In this document: piece after piece, positions 13,924-26,282 of the stretch
How the letters are laid out: every line of letters starts with the position of its first letter
How positions within the stretch are numbered: the first letter of the stretch is position 1
From: Neurospora tetrasperma FGSC 2508
Lineage: Eukaryota; Ascomycota; Sordariomycetes; Sordariales; Sordariaceae
Length of the DNA: 64,000 nt
Direction of reading: 5' to 3'
Assembly: GCF_000213175.1 (NCBI RefSeq)
Contig: NW_009799101.1
Coordinates: forward strand, 1,205,694 to 1,269,693
Made by a program: the position numbers and the translations under genes
Notes under the pieces: model-generated
Databases searched by the model: none
What the model saw: only the letters and a program-made list of their open reading frames with translations
What the model was told of the DNA's origin: nothing

Positions 13924-14700
13924 ATGAATACACCTAACTAGAACTTCCTATACGAGGATTTTATTTATAATGATACTCTATATAAAGCGCCGCTTATTGA
14001 GTATAAATCCGATTTAAGTAATAATAAGGTTACTAATTTCTTTATTAAATAAGTCCGTATTTGCGAATTCGATGATACTATAACTATTCTTTAGCAATAT
14101 CGTAGGGATGTTCTTAATCGCTATATAATCGTAGGTACTTCTCTCGCAATTAGTTGAAATTTTATTTAATTAAAATTAATTTTATTCGAAGGAATTATAT
14201 TACCTTTAAATTAGGAAAGTAATCTTTACCAATAGCGTTAAATTACTTATTTAATTTTATTTTAATAATACAAATTGCGCTTCTACTATTATATATTACC
14301 TCTTTATAATCGGGGAGTAGAATATAGAACCCTATAGTAAATATAATAATTCGTACAATTTTAGCCCTACTAATATTTACTTCGTCCCCCGTAGAAACTT
14401 TTTGAAGTGAGTTTATACTAATTGCATATATTAAAATTGTAGTAAGGACTACACATACTGTAAAGGTACGTTAGAGAATAATTTGAGAACGAGTAATAGT
14501 AATATATTAATTATATAATAGTAAAAGAGGAATAGGATAAGGCGGAAATGAGAAAGAAGATAGGCGAGTGGTAGGGTTTGATAGATAGTTAGGTAAAGGA
14601 AGCGCTTAACGTTAAGTTAGTTAGAGTTTCAAAGGTAGTTAATATAGAGTTGGAGTCTCGCTAGTAGTTAAATTAGTATAATTTTATTAATTCAGGTATA
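13924..14700 (+). pseudogene. RIP-degraded coding relic, unknown family
   Basis: From an ATG at 13924 one frame runs about 75 codons (to ~14150) interrupted only by TAG/TAA, with normal-looking segments such as YEDFIYNDTLYKAPLIEYK and RRDVLNRYIIVGTSLAI. After an AT-rich gap of roughly 170 bp a second coherent stretch (about 14325-14690) includes NIYFVPRRNFLK and NCSKDYTYCKGTLENN, again with stops of RIP type. The two may be exons of one old gene or pieces of a mobile element. No family was recognised. Confidence 0.4.
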
Positions 14701-15707
14701 GGGTTTATAATTCTCTATTAATATACTTTGTATTACATTATTAAATTTTATTTTTATATTATTTTATATAAAGTTATAAATGTAAAAGAATTTAAAATCT
14801 TTTATATGATAATCTATTCTTAATATTTTTTTTTAAAAAAAAAAACTTATATAATAATATTTATGGAGTTCAGTCTTAAATATTTATAAAATTGAATTTT
14901 CTAATAATATTAATAATTTGATAAATCTTACTAAATTTCTAAAAAAAGTATACTAAGAATTATTTATATAACTATTTTTATATATAATATTATTACGTTT
15001 ATTAAAAATAATATTTCTATATATTTTCTATTACACTCTAACTTTCCTTATTATTATAAAATAAACAATTGAATTTCTAATATTATTTTAAACAAAATAT
15101 TTAAAATAAAAATTTTAATTTTAATTTTATATGTTAAATATTATTATAATTTTTTAATTATATATTAGATTTTATTTCTTAATATATTTTAAATTATATA
15201 TATTTTATAAATAAATTAATATAAGGGTTAGTTTTATTAATAATAGTAAGTAAAATAAATTAAAGAAAAATATTATAAAAAGAAGAAAAGCTTCTAGCTA
15301 GCTGCTTATATATAGTACATATATTATATAATTGAATTAAAATATATATTATAAAGAAGTTTAAATATAATAGGTTAAATATACAAATTATAAGAAATAT
15401 AATATAATAAGGAAGTTTTTAATCGTTTAATTAATTTAAACTATTATTATAAATTTAAACTAGAGTTTATAATATATTTAGAACCTTAGGAAATTCCCTA
15501 TTATATATATATATAAAAAGTTACTTACCCCCTTTTTATATCTATATTTTTATTATATAAAAAAAGGTAACAAAGTATTCTTTATCTCTCCTTAACCTTC
15601 TATTTTTATATTAAAAAAAAGGTCCTTCTTATTTCCAAACAGTTCTCATTTTGCAATTTCAAGACTTATTTTGCAATTTTAAGATTCAATTCTATTTATT
15701 TATTATA

Positions 15708-17468
15708 ATGCCGAAAGTAGTATAGAATCTCAACGACCATCTCCCGTAGATTAAGGAGATATACGAGAAGAATACTCTAGTATCAGCAATCTTATACAAA
15801 CTCCTCCGAAATTATAGTATTAATACTACTTGTAATACAATTAATAGATTTCTTTAACGAAACGATATTGTACGTTAATAAGAGCGGACTTTATATAATA
15901 ATAAGCTAAATTATAGAGTAAGAGAATTCTTCTTTCAATTATACTTAAATAATAAAGACCTTCTTACTTAACTACAGTAAGAAGGGTTTACTATTATATA
16001 AAAAGGCTTGGAAGATATTTGATATAGATTTAGTATTTATAAAGGTTAAATCCGGATACCCTTAAGGATTAGTTAGCTGAATTTAAATATATTTTTAAAT
16101 TATTAAACAATAATAAAAGCGAAGCTCCTATGCGGGAAATAAGTAGATAGTAAATTTATTATTATATTTATTAGCAATTTGAAATTTATATACTATAGTA
16201 AAAACTATTTGAAATTTCTTGAAAGTTCTATCCTGAATAGATTAAAGAGCATATAAATCAAATATAGAAATAATATAAAAGATAGATAATATTTAGGCCG
16301 AACTATATATAGTATATTAATAATTATTATAAATTATAGAACTTCGGGATTGAAATCTATAAAGGTATTAATACTTATTTAAAATTTATATTATAAATAT
16401 ACGTAGGAGTCTCTACGTTAATATAATAATTTTTTTTAAAATAGTAGATAGAGGTTATTAAACAAATATATAAAAATTATTTATAATTATATAATTAAAT
16501 TTAGGAAAGGAGGCGATCCTCTTCGTTGGATATTATTAGTAGCTCTTATAAGGATTATAGGATATTTAACGCCTTAAATTTTAGAAGATCGCCCGGGATT
16601 ATATTAAAATTATTGAGCGCTACGAGAATAAAAATAAAACAATTCTCTATATTGTAGGTTAAGGATGAAACGCGTTACTTATATACGAAAATAATTTTGA
16701 ATTGCCCTTTAATTATTATTAATCCTCCGGTAGAAGTATTAATAATTAACTAATTAAAAATTGGTAAAAGTAACTTTACAATGGTCAGATAGGAAAGTAA
16801 ATAGTAAATTCATATTAATTATTTATAATTAAATTTAATTTAATACAATTTAAAACTATTTTGAAAAATTATATATATAGGGTAATTTTATTAAGGGAAA
16901 CATCCCTAATTAGATTACCTTATTATATATCTTTATATTAGATATTCGAATAAGTATTTATAAATTTGTAAAGTATTAGAACGCTTATACTATTCGCGCT
17001 TAGAGTAGAAGATATTATATATATATAAGAAAGTTATATCTCCTCTACTATAGCCCTAATTTAGAGGAGGTAATAGACTATATATATAAAGTTAATTAGG
17101 ATTATTAGTATATTTTTAAAATAATAGTCGATTTCAATCCGTTCGACTTTAATAAATATTTACCTGTAAATATATACTATAAGTGCATAGAGATTATATA
17201 AAGTTTCTAGAAGAGAATAATAAACCCTCCTTATTACTTATATTTCGAAGAATATTTTTACGTTAAAAATAAATTTTGGGAGGATTAGAATAATAGGAAG
17301 AATATAATACTAAAATTAATTTCTTATATAATACGAGGTTTATTCTATTTAAAGAAAAGGTTAGAAGCTGAGGGTATTAATTTCCGTTAGATTATATAGT
17401 TAGCCCCGGACGAAGATAGTAATATAGATATAGACTTAGGAGAATATAAGGGAAAGGAAGATAATTAA
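15708..17468 (+). pseudogene. RIP-degraded transposase-like relic
   Basis: An ATG at 15708 opens a frame whose first ~190 codons are broken almost only by TAA/TAG: segments NLNDHLP, IKEIYEKNTLVSAILYK, EREFFFQLYLNNKDLLT-like text and EGFTII are readable. This looks like the N-terminal helix-turn-helix part of a widespread fungal protein with an integrase-type DDE core. Further on FGIEIYKGINTYLKFIL and IYVGVSTL (about 16340-16420) resemble the first catalytic region of that family. A last coherent stretch (about 17127-17468) includes NPFDFNKYLPVNIYYK and LISYIIRGLFYLKKRLEAEG. Frame slips occur between these parts. The family call is from pattern memory and is tentative; that it is a former protein gene is well supported. 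Confidence 0.5.
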
Positions 17469-18059
17469 ATATATTAAAATATTATGTATATTAGTAGGAT
17501 ATATATATAAATATAGTATAAAATAATTCTATTTTACCTAATTAAACTAATTTATAACTCTATAAACCTTTTTGTAAATAATCCAATATAATTTTTAAAA
17601 GGGATATATAATTCTAAATTATAAATTCCTTTTCTTTATCTTCTATCCCTAATATCTTAAATTATATTCTTTCTATAATATTAAGACTAGAGAATTATAA
17701 ATTACCCTATTAGTAGATTTATTTAGGCTTAAATTATTTTAATTATTACTCTCTTTTCTTTATTAGGAAAAATATCTACTTAGATTGTAAAATAACCTTT
17801 ACGCGGGTAGAATTATTCGAAGATAATTCTTTTTACACAATAATATTAACTACGGATTCTAATATTTCTTCCTCTTATTTATAAATTATATTTATTATAT
17901 AATTAGTCTAACCCTCCTTATAATATTCTACTTTATACTAAATTCTATTTACCTATTCTTATAGTATACTCCCCATATTGGGCACTTCCGGTTTATAAGG
18001 CCTACCCCCTCCTCTCTCCCGGTTTTTACTTTCTATTATTAAAGTAATTGTAGAGATAA

Positions 18060-19330
18060 GAGAGTATAATATTAATATAATAAGAAGAAGAAATATAATC
18101 GAATCTATCGATATAAAATAATATATTATTTATTATATTAAAGTGAATAATAGTACTATTATAATTAAGGAGCCTATTATTATTAAATGTATTTAGTTTA
18201 TAATTAAAAAAGAGTTCTCAAAATACAATTATACCGATACTCTATAAAATTTTATCCGCTACTTTATTAAGAAATACAAATTTAATAAATTTAACGATAC
18301 TAAGAAGATTTGGGAAGAGATTAATAATTTTAAAATTATAAATATAACGGATTTTATCAATTAAAATAAATATTATAATTCGTATTAATTTCTTTAACCC
18401 TAATAGAAGGTTATTACTTTATAATATTATATAAAAGATTCTAAAGAACTTTAATAAGAAGTATATTAAGAGTAATTATAGTAAATTATATTTTATTTAT
18501 TTAATTTGAATAAAATTTAATAAAATAACTTCCAACGACGGTATTTAAAATTTAATAATTATATAGTATAAGAAACGTATTTATAATATTTAGTCTTAAC
18601 TAGTTTTAATAAGGAAGTATTCGATAATAGTATTTTCTATTATAAGGTTATCTTTCGAAAATAATTCTTATTCTACTTTAAATAAAGATCCGTTCGTATT
18701 GGAGAACGAAAACTATATTGCCCACCCGGCCTGGAAACTACGCGAAATAAGCGTTATTAAAATAGAGCCTAGTAAAGAGCCCCCAGTAATTATTGTTTCT
18801 TATAGGGTTATTGCTATTAATATAGTAAATACTAGAGCTTTACAACCGAATCTTATTATTTATAAGATAGGTATTATTAAAGTAGAGTCTATTAAAAATC
18901 CGTAGCTAATTCTTATTATTCGTAAGATAAGCGTTATTAAAGTAGAACCTACTAAAGTACTACCCTTTATTATAACCGCTCGTATACTAACTAATACTAA
19001 TACTAATATGGATAATTTTAAAGAGGAGAACCTATTTACGAAAGAATATAATCCTTTTATCAAGGAGTAGGCTAGAGTATAGGAAGGCGAAGTATTTATA
19101 GATAAGGATAAGTAAGTATTATCCGAGTATGTGTTTAATATTATAAATAATGTATATATATTGGGAGTAGTACCTTCTGTAGAGAATTAAGCTATATTGT
19201 AGTAGATAAAGTTAAATTATATTATATTTCGTCTTCGCCCGAGTAGGAAGGCGAAGAGGAAAGTAAAGGAGCTTACTATAATTGGAGTATTAATACGGAG
19301 TACTAAAAGATCGTAAATACAATATATAGA
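18060..19330 (+). pseudogene. RIP-degraded coding relic with internal repeats
   Basis: Coherent segments (for example IRYFIKKYKFNKFNDTKKIW near 18255-18315, and NMDNFKEENLFTKEYNPFIK near 19005-19065) are interspersed with RIP-type stops. In the middle is an open stretch (18699-18903) and a four-unit 60-bp repeat. The family is unknown; a retroelement gag is possible. The chromovirus inserted at its right end (target duplication at 19331-19335). Confidence 0.4.
18747..18986. repeat. 60-bp tandem repeat, four diverged units
   Basis: Four consecutive 60-bp units (18747-18806, 18807-18866, 18867-18926, 18927-18986) each encode 20 residues in the same frame, with the shared pattern hydrophobic-x-V/I-IK-V/I-E-P/S-x-K. 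Units 1, 3 and 4 are clearest (ISVIKIEPSKEPP, IGIIKVESIKNP, ISVIKVEPTK); unit 2 is more altered. Differences are mainly transitions. Confidence 0.75.
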
Positions 19331-19335
19331 ACTAT
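19331..19335. other. Target site duplication, left copy (ACTAT)
   Basis: ACTAT directly precedes the left LTR; the same five bases directly follow the right LTR at 26751-26755. Five base pairs is the usual duplication length for Ty3/gypsy integration. Confidence 0.8.
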
Positions 19336-19803
19336 TATTACAAACTAATAAGCAAAAGGACACGGGCCAACCGGACTGCCGGTACTTAATAGGTACGTAA
19401 AGGCTAGGTAGTATAACTATAGGCAGGGAATAAGGCTTACGGTAGGACCAGGCTTATAAGCCAGGTAAGGCTTATAAAAGTAAGCTAGGCTCATAAATGA
19501 GCCCGGCTTATAGTAATAAGCCGAACTTATAAATGAGCCTAGCTTATAGGAATAAGCCAATACTATTACTATAAACCTACCTATAGAGGCGGTAGGCCGC
19601 CTATAAGTACAATAGATATAAAAGGACGACTAGAGAATTTAAATTATTAAATAGTTCGATAGTAGTTAATATAACTTAATTATTATTATTAAGACTAGTA
19701 TTACGAGTATACTTATTATAAACCCTTTGGTTTTACCGAACGACTCTAATAATTCTTACCTTTAATTATCTTATTTAAGTAAATTAAACTACCGTTCGTC
19801 ATA
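19336..19803 (+). repeat. 5' LTR (468 bp)
   Basis: Starts TATTACAAAC and ends CGTCATA, the likely RIP-altered forms of TG...CA ends. Contains a cluster of GGCTTATAAG-type short repeats with TATAA boxes, where the promoter would lie. Aligns without gaps to 26283-26750. Confidence 0.9.
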
Positions 19804-19859
19804 CATTAACTATTCCCTTTAGCCTATCTCGGATAGTAACTAAAAGTACTTCTTCGCTT

Positions 19860-20830
19860 TACTATATCTATTATTAAAAATAATAATAATTTTACCTACT
19901 AGGGTAACCCTACAAACCTCGCCCTTATATACTAATAGCTCGAAATTATATAGGATTATATCCGCTAGTTCGAAGCCTAACTCGAGGCTAGATCCGGTAC
20001 CCCCGAAGCGAAAATAGGAAAGAATACTCCGTTTATTAACCGTCCTAAATTTAAATTAACTATACCTAAGGAGTATAATAAATAGTAATTTACCCTTACG
20101 GGATTCCTAATTTAAATATAAATCTATTTCTACTTCTATAGAGATCGGTTCGGCTCTAAATTCGACAAAGTAGCCTATACGGGGACTAAACTAATAGATA
20201 GGGCCTTTACCTAGTACGAACTTATCTTTAAAGATTTCTATAAGAATAGAAATAACGCTTCGGACTTTAATAAAAAGATTTTAAATAGTTATAACGAATT
20301 TACTAAAGCCCTCACTCAAATCTTTAGAAAAAAGGATAAGACTCGTCGGGCTTAAGAACATTTAATTTAGCTTCGATAAACTAAATTTACTTTAACCTAT
20401 ATTATATTCTTTAAGTAGGATATTCTTTATAATAATATTGATAATAATAGGCTAATACAATTATTCTATAATAGCCTTAAAGAAAGAATTAAGGACGAGC
20501 TTTATAAGGAAGACCGTCCCGAAACTATTAATATATATATTAATATAACTATCCACATCGACGATCGGCTATTCTAATAGGAGTAGGAAAAGAAAGGAAG
20601 AGCAATTCCCTTCATTCCTTCTAAAATTTACTATACTAATACTAAAAAGAAAAGGATTTAAGAAACCTACTTTTTTAGAACTACTTATTTAAAACCTATA
20701 GAAATCGATGCAATTTAAACTAATTAAGGCAAATAAAACCTTTCGAAGGTTAAATATTTTAATTATAATAAAATGGAATATATAAAGAAAGACTACTGTA
20801 CGCCTAAGTAATTAAACTAAAGAAAAACGG
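19860..20830 (+). pseudogene. gag relic with CCHC zinc-knuckle remnant
   Basis: Coherent frame with RIP-type stops: RPKFKLTIPKEYNK, DRFGSKFDKVAYTGTKLIDR, NSYNEFTKALTQIF and LIQLFYNSLKERIKDELYK are typical of the fungal retrotransposon gag (capsid) domain. At about 20750-20808 the text YFNYNKMEYIKKDYCTPK keeps the spacing of a CCHC zinc knuckle, with TGT (Cys) turned to TAT (Tyr) in several places and the His lost, as expected for G-to-A changes. Confidence 0.8.
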
Positions 20831-22689
20831 AAACCGCTATAATAGAAAGGGTTAAGGTAATTGAAATTACTAGTGCCGAATATAATTAAAATAATTTAGA
20901 AAACGCTATAAATAGAGTTATAGACTTCGATTAGGAAGCCTAGTAGGAGGCCGATAATAAATATAGATAGGAAGGACCTAATAAGGAAAATCCTAAGGAG
21001 GAGGTATAAAATAATAATATATTTTAAATATAGATATATTAAACCCTAATATAGGAAGAAATTAATAACCTCCCTAGTACCGACCGAACTCTCTTTATAG
21101 CCGTATATATAATAAATACTATTCTACCGCTAATTTCGCCCTTAGCGTTTATACCCGAGGGATCTAATAATTGTAAATTCGTTAATTTATACTAATATAA
21201 CTATTTTAATTAGGCTGTTAGAAAATATTAGATAGAACTATAATAGTTCTACCTAAATAAAAATAGAAAGAACGAAAAATAAAAAGCTTTTTAGAAGAAG
21301 CGAACTATTATTATTAAAGGGAAACCGTAAATTACCTAGGAATAAACCCTAGAACTATTTAAAATATATTAACCGGTTATAAGAAATATTATATAAATAT
21401 ACCCCCTTTATTTCGTTTACTACCGAATACCGTAGTTCTAGTACGTTACTTATAATTACTCCGAATATTATAGGAAGAAGTAAAATAACCGTTTCTAACC
21501 TATTAGGAAATTAAATTAGTAAGGATAATTTAAACCTATTATATATACTTTTAGCCGAGGAAATTTATAGGCTACCCTTATTATAAATAAATAATTTGTA
21601 TTTAGCCTATATCCCCTTATATAAATAAACGAATAATTAATACCTAAGAAATTTATTGTACGCCCCTATAATATTTATATTTACCTAAAATAGGGAAAAA
21701 CCAACCCCCAATAGTAATAATACCCAATATTCAACTACCCTATCTATATACAATAGAAAATATAAGCGTATAAAGTAAAAATTGTATATTATATTTAATA
21801 AATTAATATAACTAAAAGTATTAAGGATAAAAAAACCGCCTATTTAGTATAATTATAGGAATATTATTCGCTAAATGAGCCCGAACCTAAGGAAAAGGAC
21901 GCTTTTAATAATTATTACTAGAAATTAGGAAATAATTTAGAACTTTTAAAGAAGCCCGGCAAAAATTAAATCCCTAAACGAAATAGATTATCCAACAATA
22001 CAACCGCCGGAAAAATAAAATCCGAAACCCTATAATACCTATAGAGGTCGCTACTATAAAAAAAGGGAAAGAGAATTAATAATTTAAAGTTATAACCTAT
22101 TAAAAGAATTACTAAGCTCTTATATTAATAAATTCCAAAATTTAATTAAATCTTATTTTACCCAAATTCGTTACTTAATTAAAAATTCCCTAAAAGAAAA
22201 AGAAGGTTCCTTTTATAGTAAAAGGGCCCTTCGAAATATAGATTATAAAACGGGAAACGTTATTACTCCCTATTATAATAGAAGGTAAAATAGTCGAAAT
22301 TAATTTCAATATTATAAAAATAGGGCTATTTAAGGATATAATTTTAAGGTACCTATAGTATATAATATACAACCCAAATATTAATTAGAAGGAAAGTAAC
22401 TACCTACGTCCTAAAATATACCCAATTACTAATAAAAAACCCGGAGTATAATAGGAAGTAAATTAAGGAGGCAATATTCCTACGGCCCTACTATAAATAG
22501 TATAAGAAGTTATAATTTATACTATTAATAAAAACGGTAAGGTTATAGAAGAAGGGTTAATAATATTAGTAAAAGTATCAACAATTAACGTATAATATAA
22601 ATTCGACTATTACTAGAATTAATAAACGGAAAAGCCGAAGATAGTAATCCTAGCTAAATATTAGGGATACCCGGCTTTTATTAATAAGT

Positions 22690-25600
22690 ACTTTAAAGGA
22701 TTATTACTATAAGGATTATAGAATTATAAGATTAAGCTCAAAGAAGGAGCTAAACTTAAGTTTTTTAAAGTATATTATACTAATAAGAAGTAAAATATAG
22801 AATTAAGGAAGTACTTAAACGAAAATTTAAAACGAAAATATATTCGGGAATTTATATTACTAGTAGGGTACTCTATTTTCTTTATACCGAAGAAGAATAG
22901 AAAATTACACTTTTATATAAATTATAGGCAATTAAATTAAGAGACTATAAAAAATAATTATCCCTTACTACTAATTTTATACATCCGAAGTCAATTAGGA
23001 AGAGTATAATATTTTACGCGCTTTAATTTACTTATTACTTATACCTATATCCGAATTAAGGAAGGAAACGAATAGAAAATAATATTTCGTATACCCTATA
23101 AATACTACAAATATTTCATTATACCCTTCGGATTAATTAATATACCTATAATATTCTAATTTATTATTAATTACGTAATTCAACCCTACTTCGATAAATT
23201 CGCTATTTACTATTTAAATAATATTCTTATTTATTCTAAAACTCTCGCAAAATATAAAGAATACGTAAAAAAAGTACTAAATATATTATACGAGTACAAA
23301 CTCTCTATTAATATAGAGAAGAATAAATTCTATATAAAGGAGATTATATTTTTTAGATATTTAATTTTAGAAAATAAAGTTAGGATAAAACTAAATAAGG
23401 TAGAAGCTATACGGAATTAACTTATACCTAAAAATACAACCGAAGTCTACGGATTTCTAAAATTTATTAATTTCTACCGGATATTTATATAGGACTATAG
23501 GAAAATTATTAGGCCGTTATACGAATTTACTAAGAAAGAGGCCGCTTTTATATAAAGAAAAGAAGAAAAAGAAGCCTTTAGGGCTATTTACAATACTATT
23601 ACTATAAACCCTATACTAAAATTTCCTAACCTAAATAAACTCTTCGAAATTAAAATTAATATATTAAACTATACTATCAAAAGATAATTAGAATAACGCG
23701 ACGATTAGGGGAAATTATATTTTATAATTTTCTTCTCAAAAAAGTTGGAAGGACCCCATTATAATTACCCTATTTATAATAAAGAACTCTTAGCTATTAT
23801 TAAAGTATTTTGAAAATAAAGGCTATATCTTAATAAAACTATATATAAAATATAAATCTATACCGACTATAATAATCTTTAGTATTTTATAATTATAAAG
23901 GTATTTAATAACCGCTAAACGCAATAGGCCGAATTCTTATTAAAATTTAATTTTAGGATTAACTATAAAAAGGGATCGGAGAATACTCGCGCCAATATAC
24001 TAAACTAACGAACCAACTATATAAAAAACGCTATAAAAGCCTTTATATTTTTATTTTAAGAATAACCGAATAGATCGTTCGTATACCCTCTATAAAAATA
24101 AGTAGAATACTATACTATCTATAGAGTTAAAATATAGGACCCTAAATTTTATACTATTATCGTCACCCCCGAAGGACAATAGAGATAGGAGGATAATTAA
24201 AAAAACGGAATCGTCCTTTAGAATAATAAATTATAATACTATAATAAAACCTACATTTAGCCTAAATGATACGGAACGCTTATTATAAGGATATATATAT
24301 TTAAAATAGGAGGATATATAAATATTACTAAAATTATAGTACAAATATAGTAATACTACGATTTTCTAAGAATAAAAACTAAAGTAACTCGAATATTATA
24401 GGCCTATAAGTATTATAGCAAAACTAAAGTTATAAAATATAAATTATATAAATTCTTCGAACCCTTAGAAGTTACAAAAAGACTATAAAGTTCGGTAATT
24501 ATAAATTTTATTACTAAATTACTACCGTCTATAAATACTATAATAAGAATTATTTATAATAATATCCTAATAATAGTAGATAGGCTAATTAAATAGAACT
24601 ACTTTTTACCCTATAAAAAAATATAGTTAATAGAATAATTTATAAATATAATCTATCTGAATATTACTTCGGTATATAGTTGGCCGAAAGAATAAATTAC
24701 GAATAGGGATACTAAATTCGCATCCAAATTTTAGTAAGTATTAATAACCAAACTCAATACTAAGAGTAAAATATGAATAGTATATTACCCGCAAATAAAT
24801 AAATAAACGGAAAGGATTAATTAAATTATAGAATAATATTTAAAAAATTATATTAATTTTAAATAAAACAATTAAGTAAAATTATTACCTATAATATAAT
24901 TAATATACAATACCTCCCCTACGGAAACTACTAAAATTTCACTTTTCTTTATAAACTATAAGTATAAACTAAAACTCTTAGAAGGACTAGATACGAACGT
25001 CCCTAAAGCTTTAATTAAAGCTAAAAAACTATACATACTATATAAAAAGCTTAAAGGAGAACTAGAATTCGTTAAATAAAAAATAAACCAATATTTCAAT
25101 TTAAAAAGGCTCGAGGGACTTCGTTTTAAAGAGGGGGATAAAATCCTTTTATCTACTAAAAATCTTAAAATAAGGAGACTTAATAAAAAACTCGACGACC
25201 AACGGGTAGGGCTATTCAAAATTAAAAAGAAAATCTCCAATATAGTATATTAATTAGATATTTCTAAGACTATAAAACTAAAATTATACTCATTCTATAT
25301 CGTATTACTAGAACCAGCACCTAAAAATATACAAATTAATACGCAAACTAATATTAAGGACGAGGAAGAAGAATAGAATATAGAATAAATTTTAGATTTA
25401 AGGATAGAGGAAGAAGAATTAGAATACTTTATTAAATAGAATAGATTTAACCCCGAAAATAATACGTAGGAATCCGTTAGGAATTTAAATTATTTTAAGA
25501 AACTAGAAGAATTCTACTAGAGGAACCCGGATCGATTTAGGCTAGAGGATTATTTAATTAGGAAGTAGGGTAATCTACAATACCTAAGGAAGCCTAATTA
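22690..25600 (+). pseudogene. pol relic: RT, RNase H, integrase, chromodomain
   Basis: The RT region (about 22750-23400) retains ending GLINIP after YYKYFIIPF, and the catalytic box as YLNNILIYS at about 23211-23238, where the two Asp of YLDD have become Asn. RNase H follows (about 23560-23990) with HYNYPIYNKELLAI and RINYKKGSENTRAN. Integrase (about 24450-24850) shows NRDTKFASKF and YYPQINKQTERIN. The C-terminal chromodomain (about 25374-25550) keeps EEEELEYFIK, NRFNPENNT and ESVRNLNYFKKLEEFY with Trp codons changed to TAG. The protease part upstream (about 21100-22690) could not be delimited. Frame is kept over long distances; damage is base substitution. Confidence 0.88.
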
Positions 25601-25615
25601 ATTATAAAAGTAGGG

Positions 25616-26277
25616 GCGTTGGCAGTAAATACCCCTACTAATAAACCTATAGATTATATCGGGGCCTACTCTTTAGCCCGCTCTTTAATTTCTAACGCTT
25701 CCAATTCTACTATATTAAATTCTATTAATTCCCATCCCTTCTACATTAGCCGTTTATACTCCTATTTTAATTCGGTTAAACGAAAGGCCCAATCTTTTAA
25801 AGATTAGGAAAATACTTCTATTTCCTTTAAAACTTCGGACTCTAATTAAACTACGCGAACCCGTACTTCTAAAATACAGGTTACTACTATTAAATTAATA
25901 TAGAACTATAAATAAAAGTAAAAGAAGGAAGATATATATTCGGCGTTAGTATCTATATTCTTATAAAGATAAGCGCAACGAATATATTCGCTATATTTTC
26001 TAAACGTAGGAAGGCGTTTATATATTAAAGAACAATGGAGGTAAAAACGGTAAGGGTTACTAAGAATTCTAAACTATTTAATACGGGTTAATAAAGACTA
26101 GCGCTTTAAGGCCGCCTTAGAAGGATACTTTTTAATATAAAATAATAATATAATAACGATAGGACGGAAGAAAAGGAATTTACTCGGAATCGTAAAACGG
26201 ATATATAATAATAAAAGAATAAGCGGTATTAAAGAAGATTAGCTTAACCGTCGAGGATATCGGCTAAGGAGGGGGAG
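25616..26277 (+). pseudogene. Additional reading-frame relic downstream of pol (ORF3)
   Basis: After the chromodomain a frame of about 215 codons runs to the polypurine tract, interrupted only by TAG/TAA. Its first 62 codons are fully open (25619-25807), including IDYIGAYSLARSLISNA and HPFYISRLYSYFNSVKRKAQ. Later parts include VGRRLYIKEQ, RFKAALEGYF, TIGRKKRNLLGIVKRIYNNK and RRGYRLRRGS, so the C-terminal half is strongly basic. I do not recognise a domain. It may be a separate ORF or a C-terminal extension of pol reached across RIP stops near 25560-25615. Confidence 0.6.
26266..26277 (+). other. Probable polypurine tract
   Basis: AAGGAGGGGGAG lies five bases upstream of the right LTR, the place of the plus-strand primer of LTR retrotransposons. 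It is also the end of the ORF3 relic. Confidence 0.7.
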
Positions 26278-26282
26278 TATTA

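Noticed and set aside
18747-18986. CRISPR-like array
   Set aside because: Units are contiguous with no spacers, keep a protein frame, and the host is a fungus.
24956-25240. 94-codon minus-strand open frame within the AT-rich island
   Set aside because: It is the reverse strand of the integrase relic of the chromovirus. RIP on the sense strand rarely creates antisense stops.
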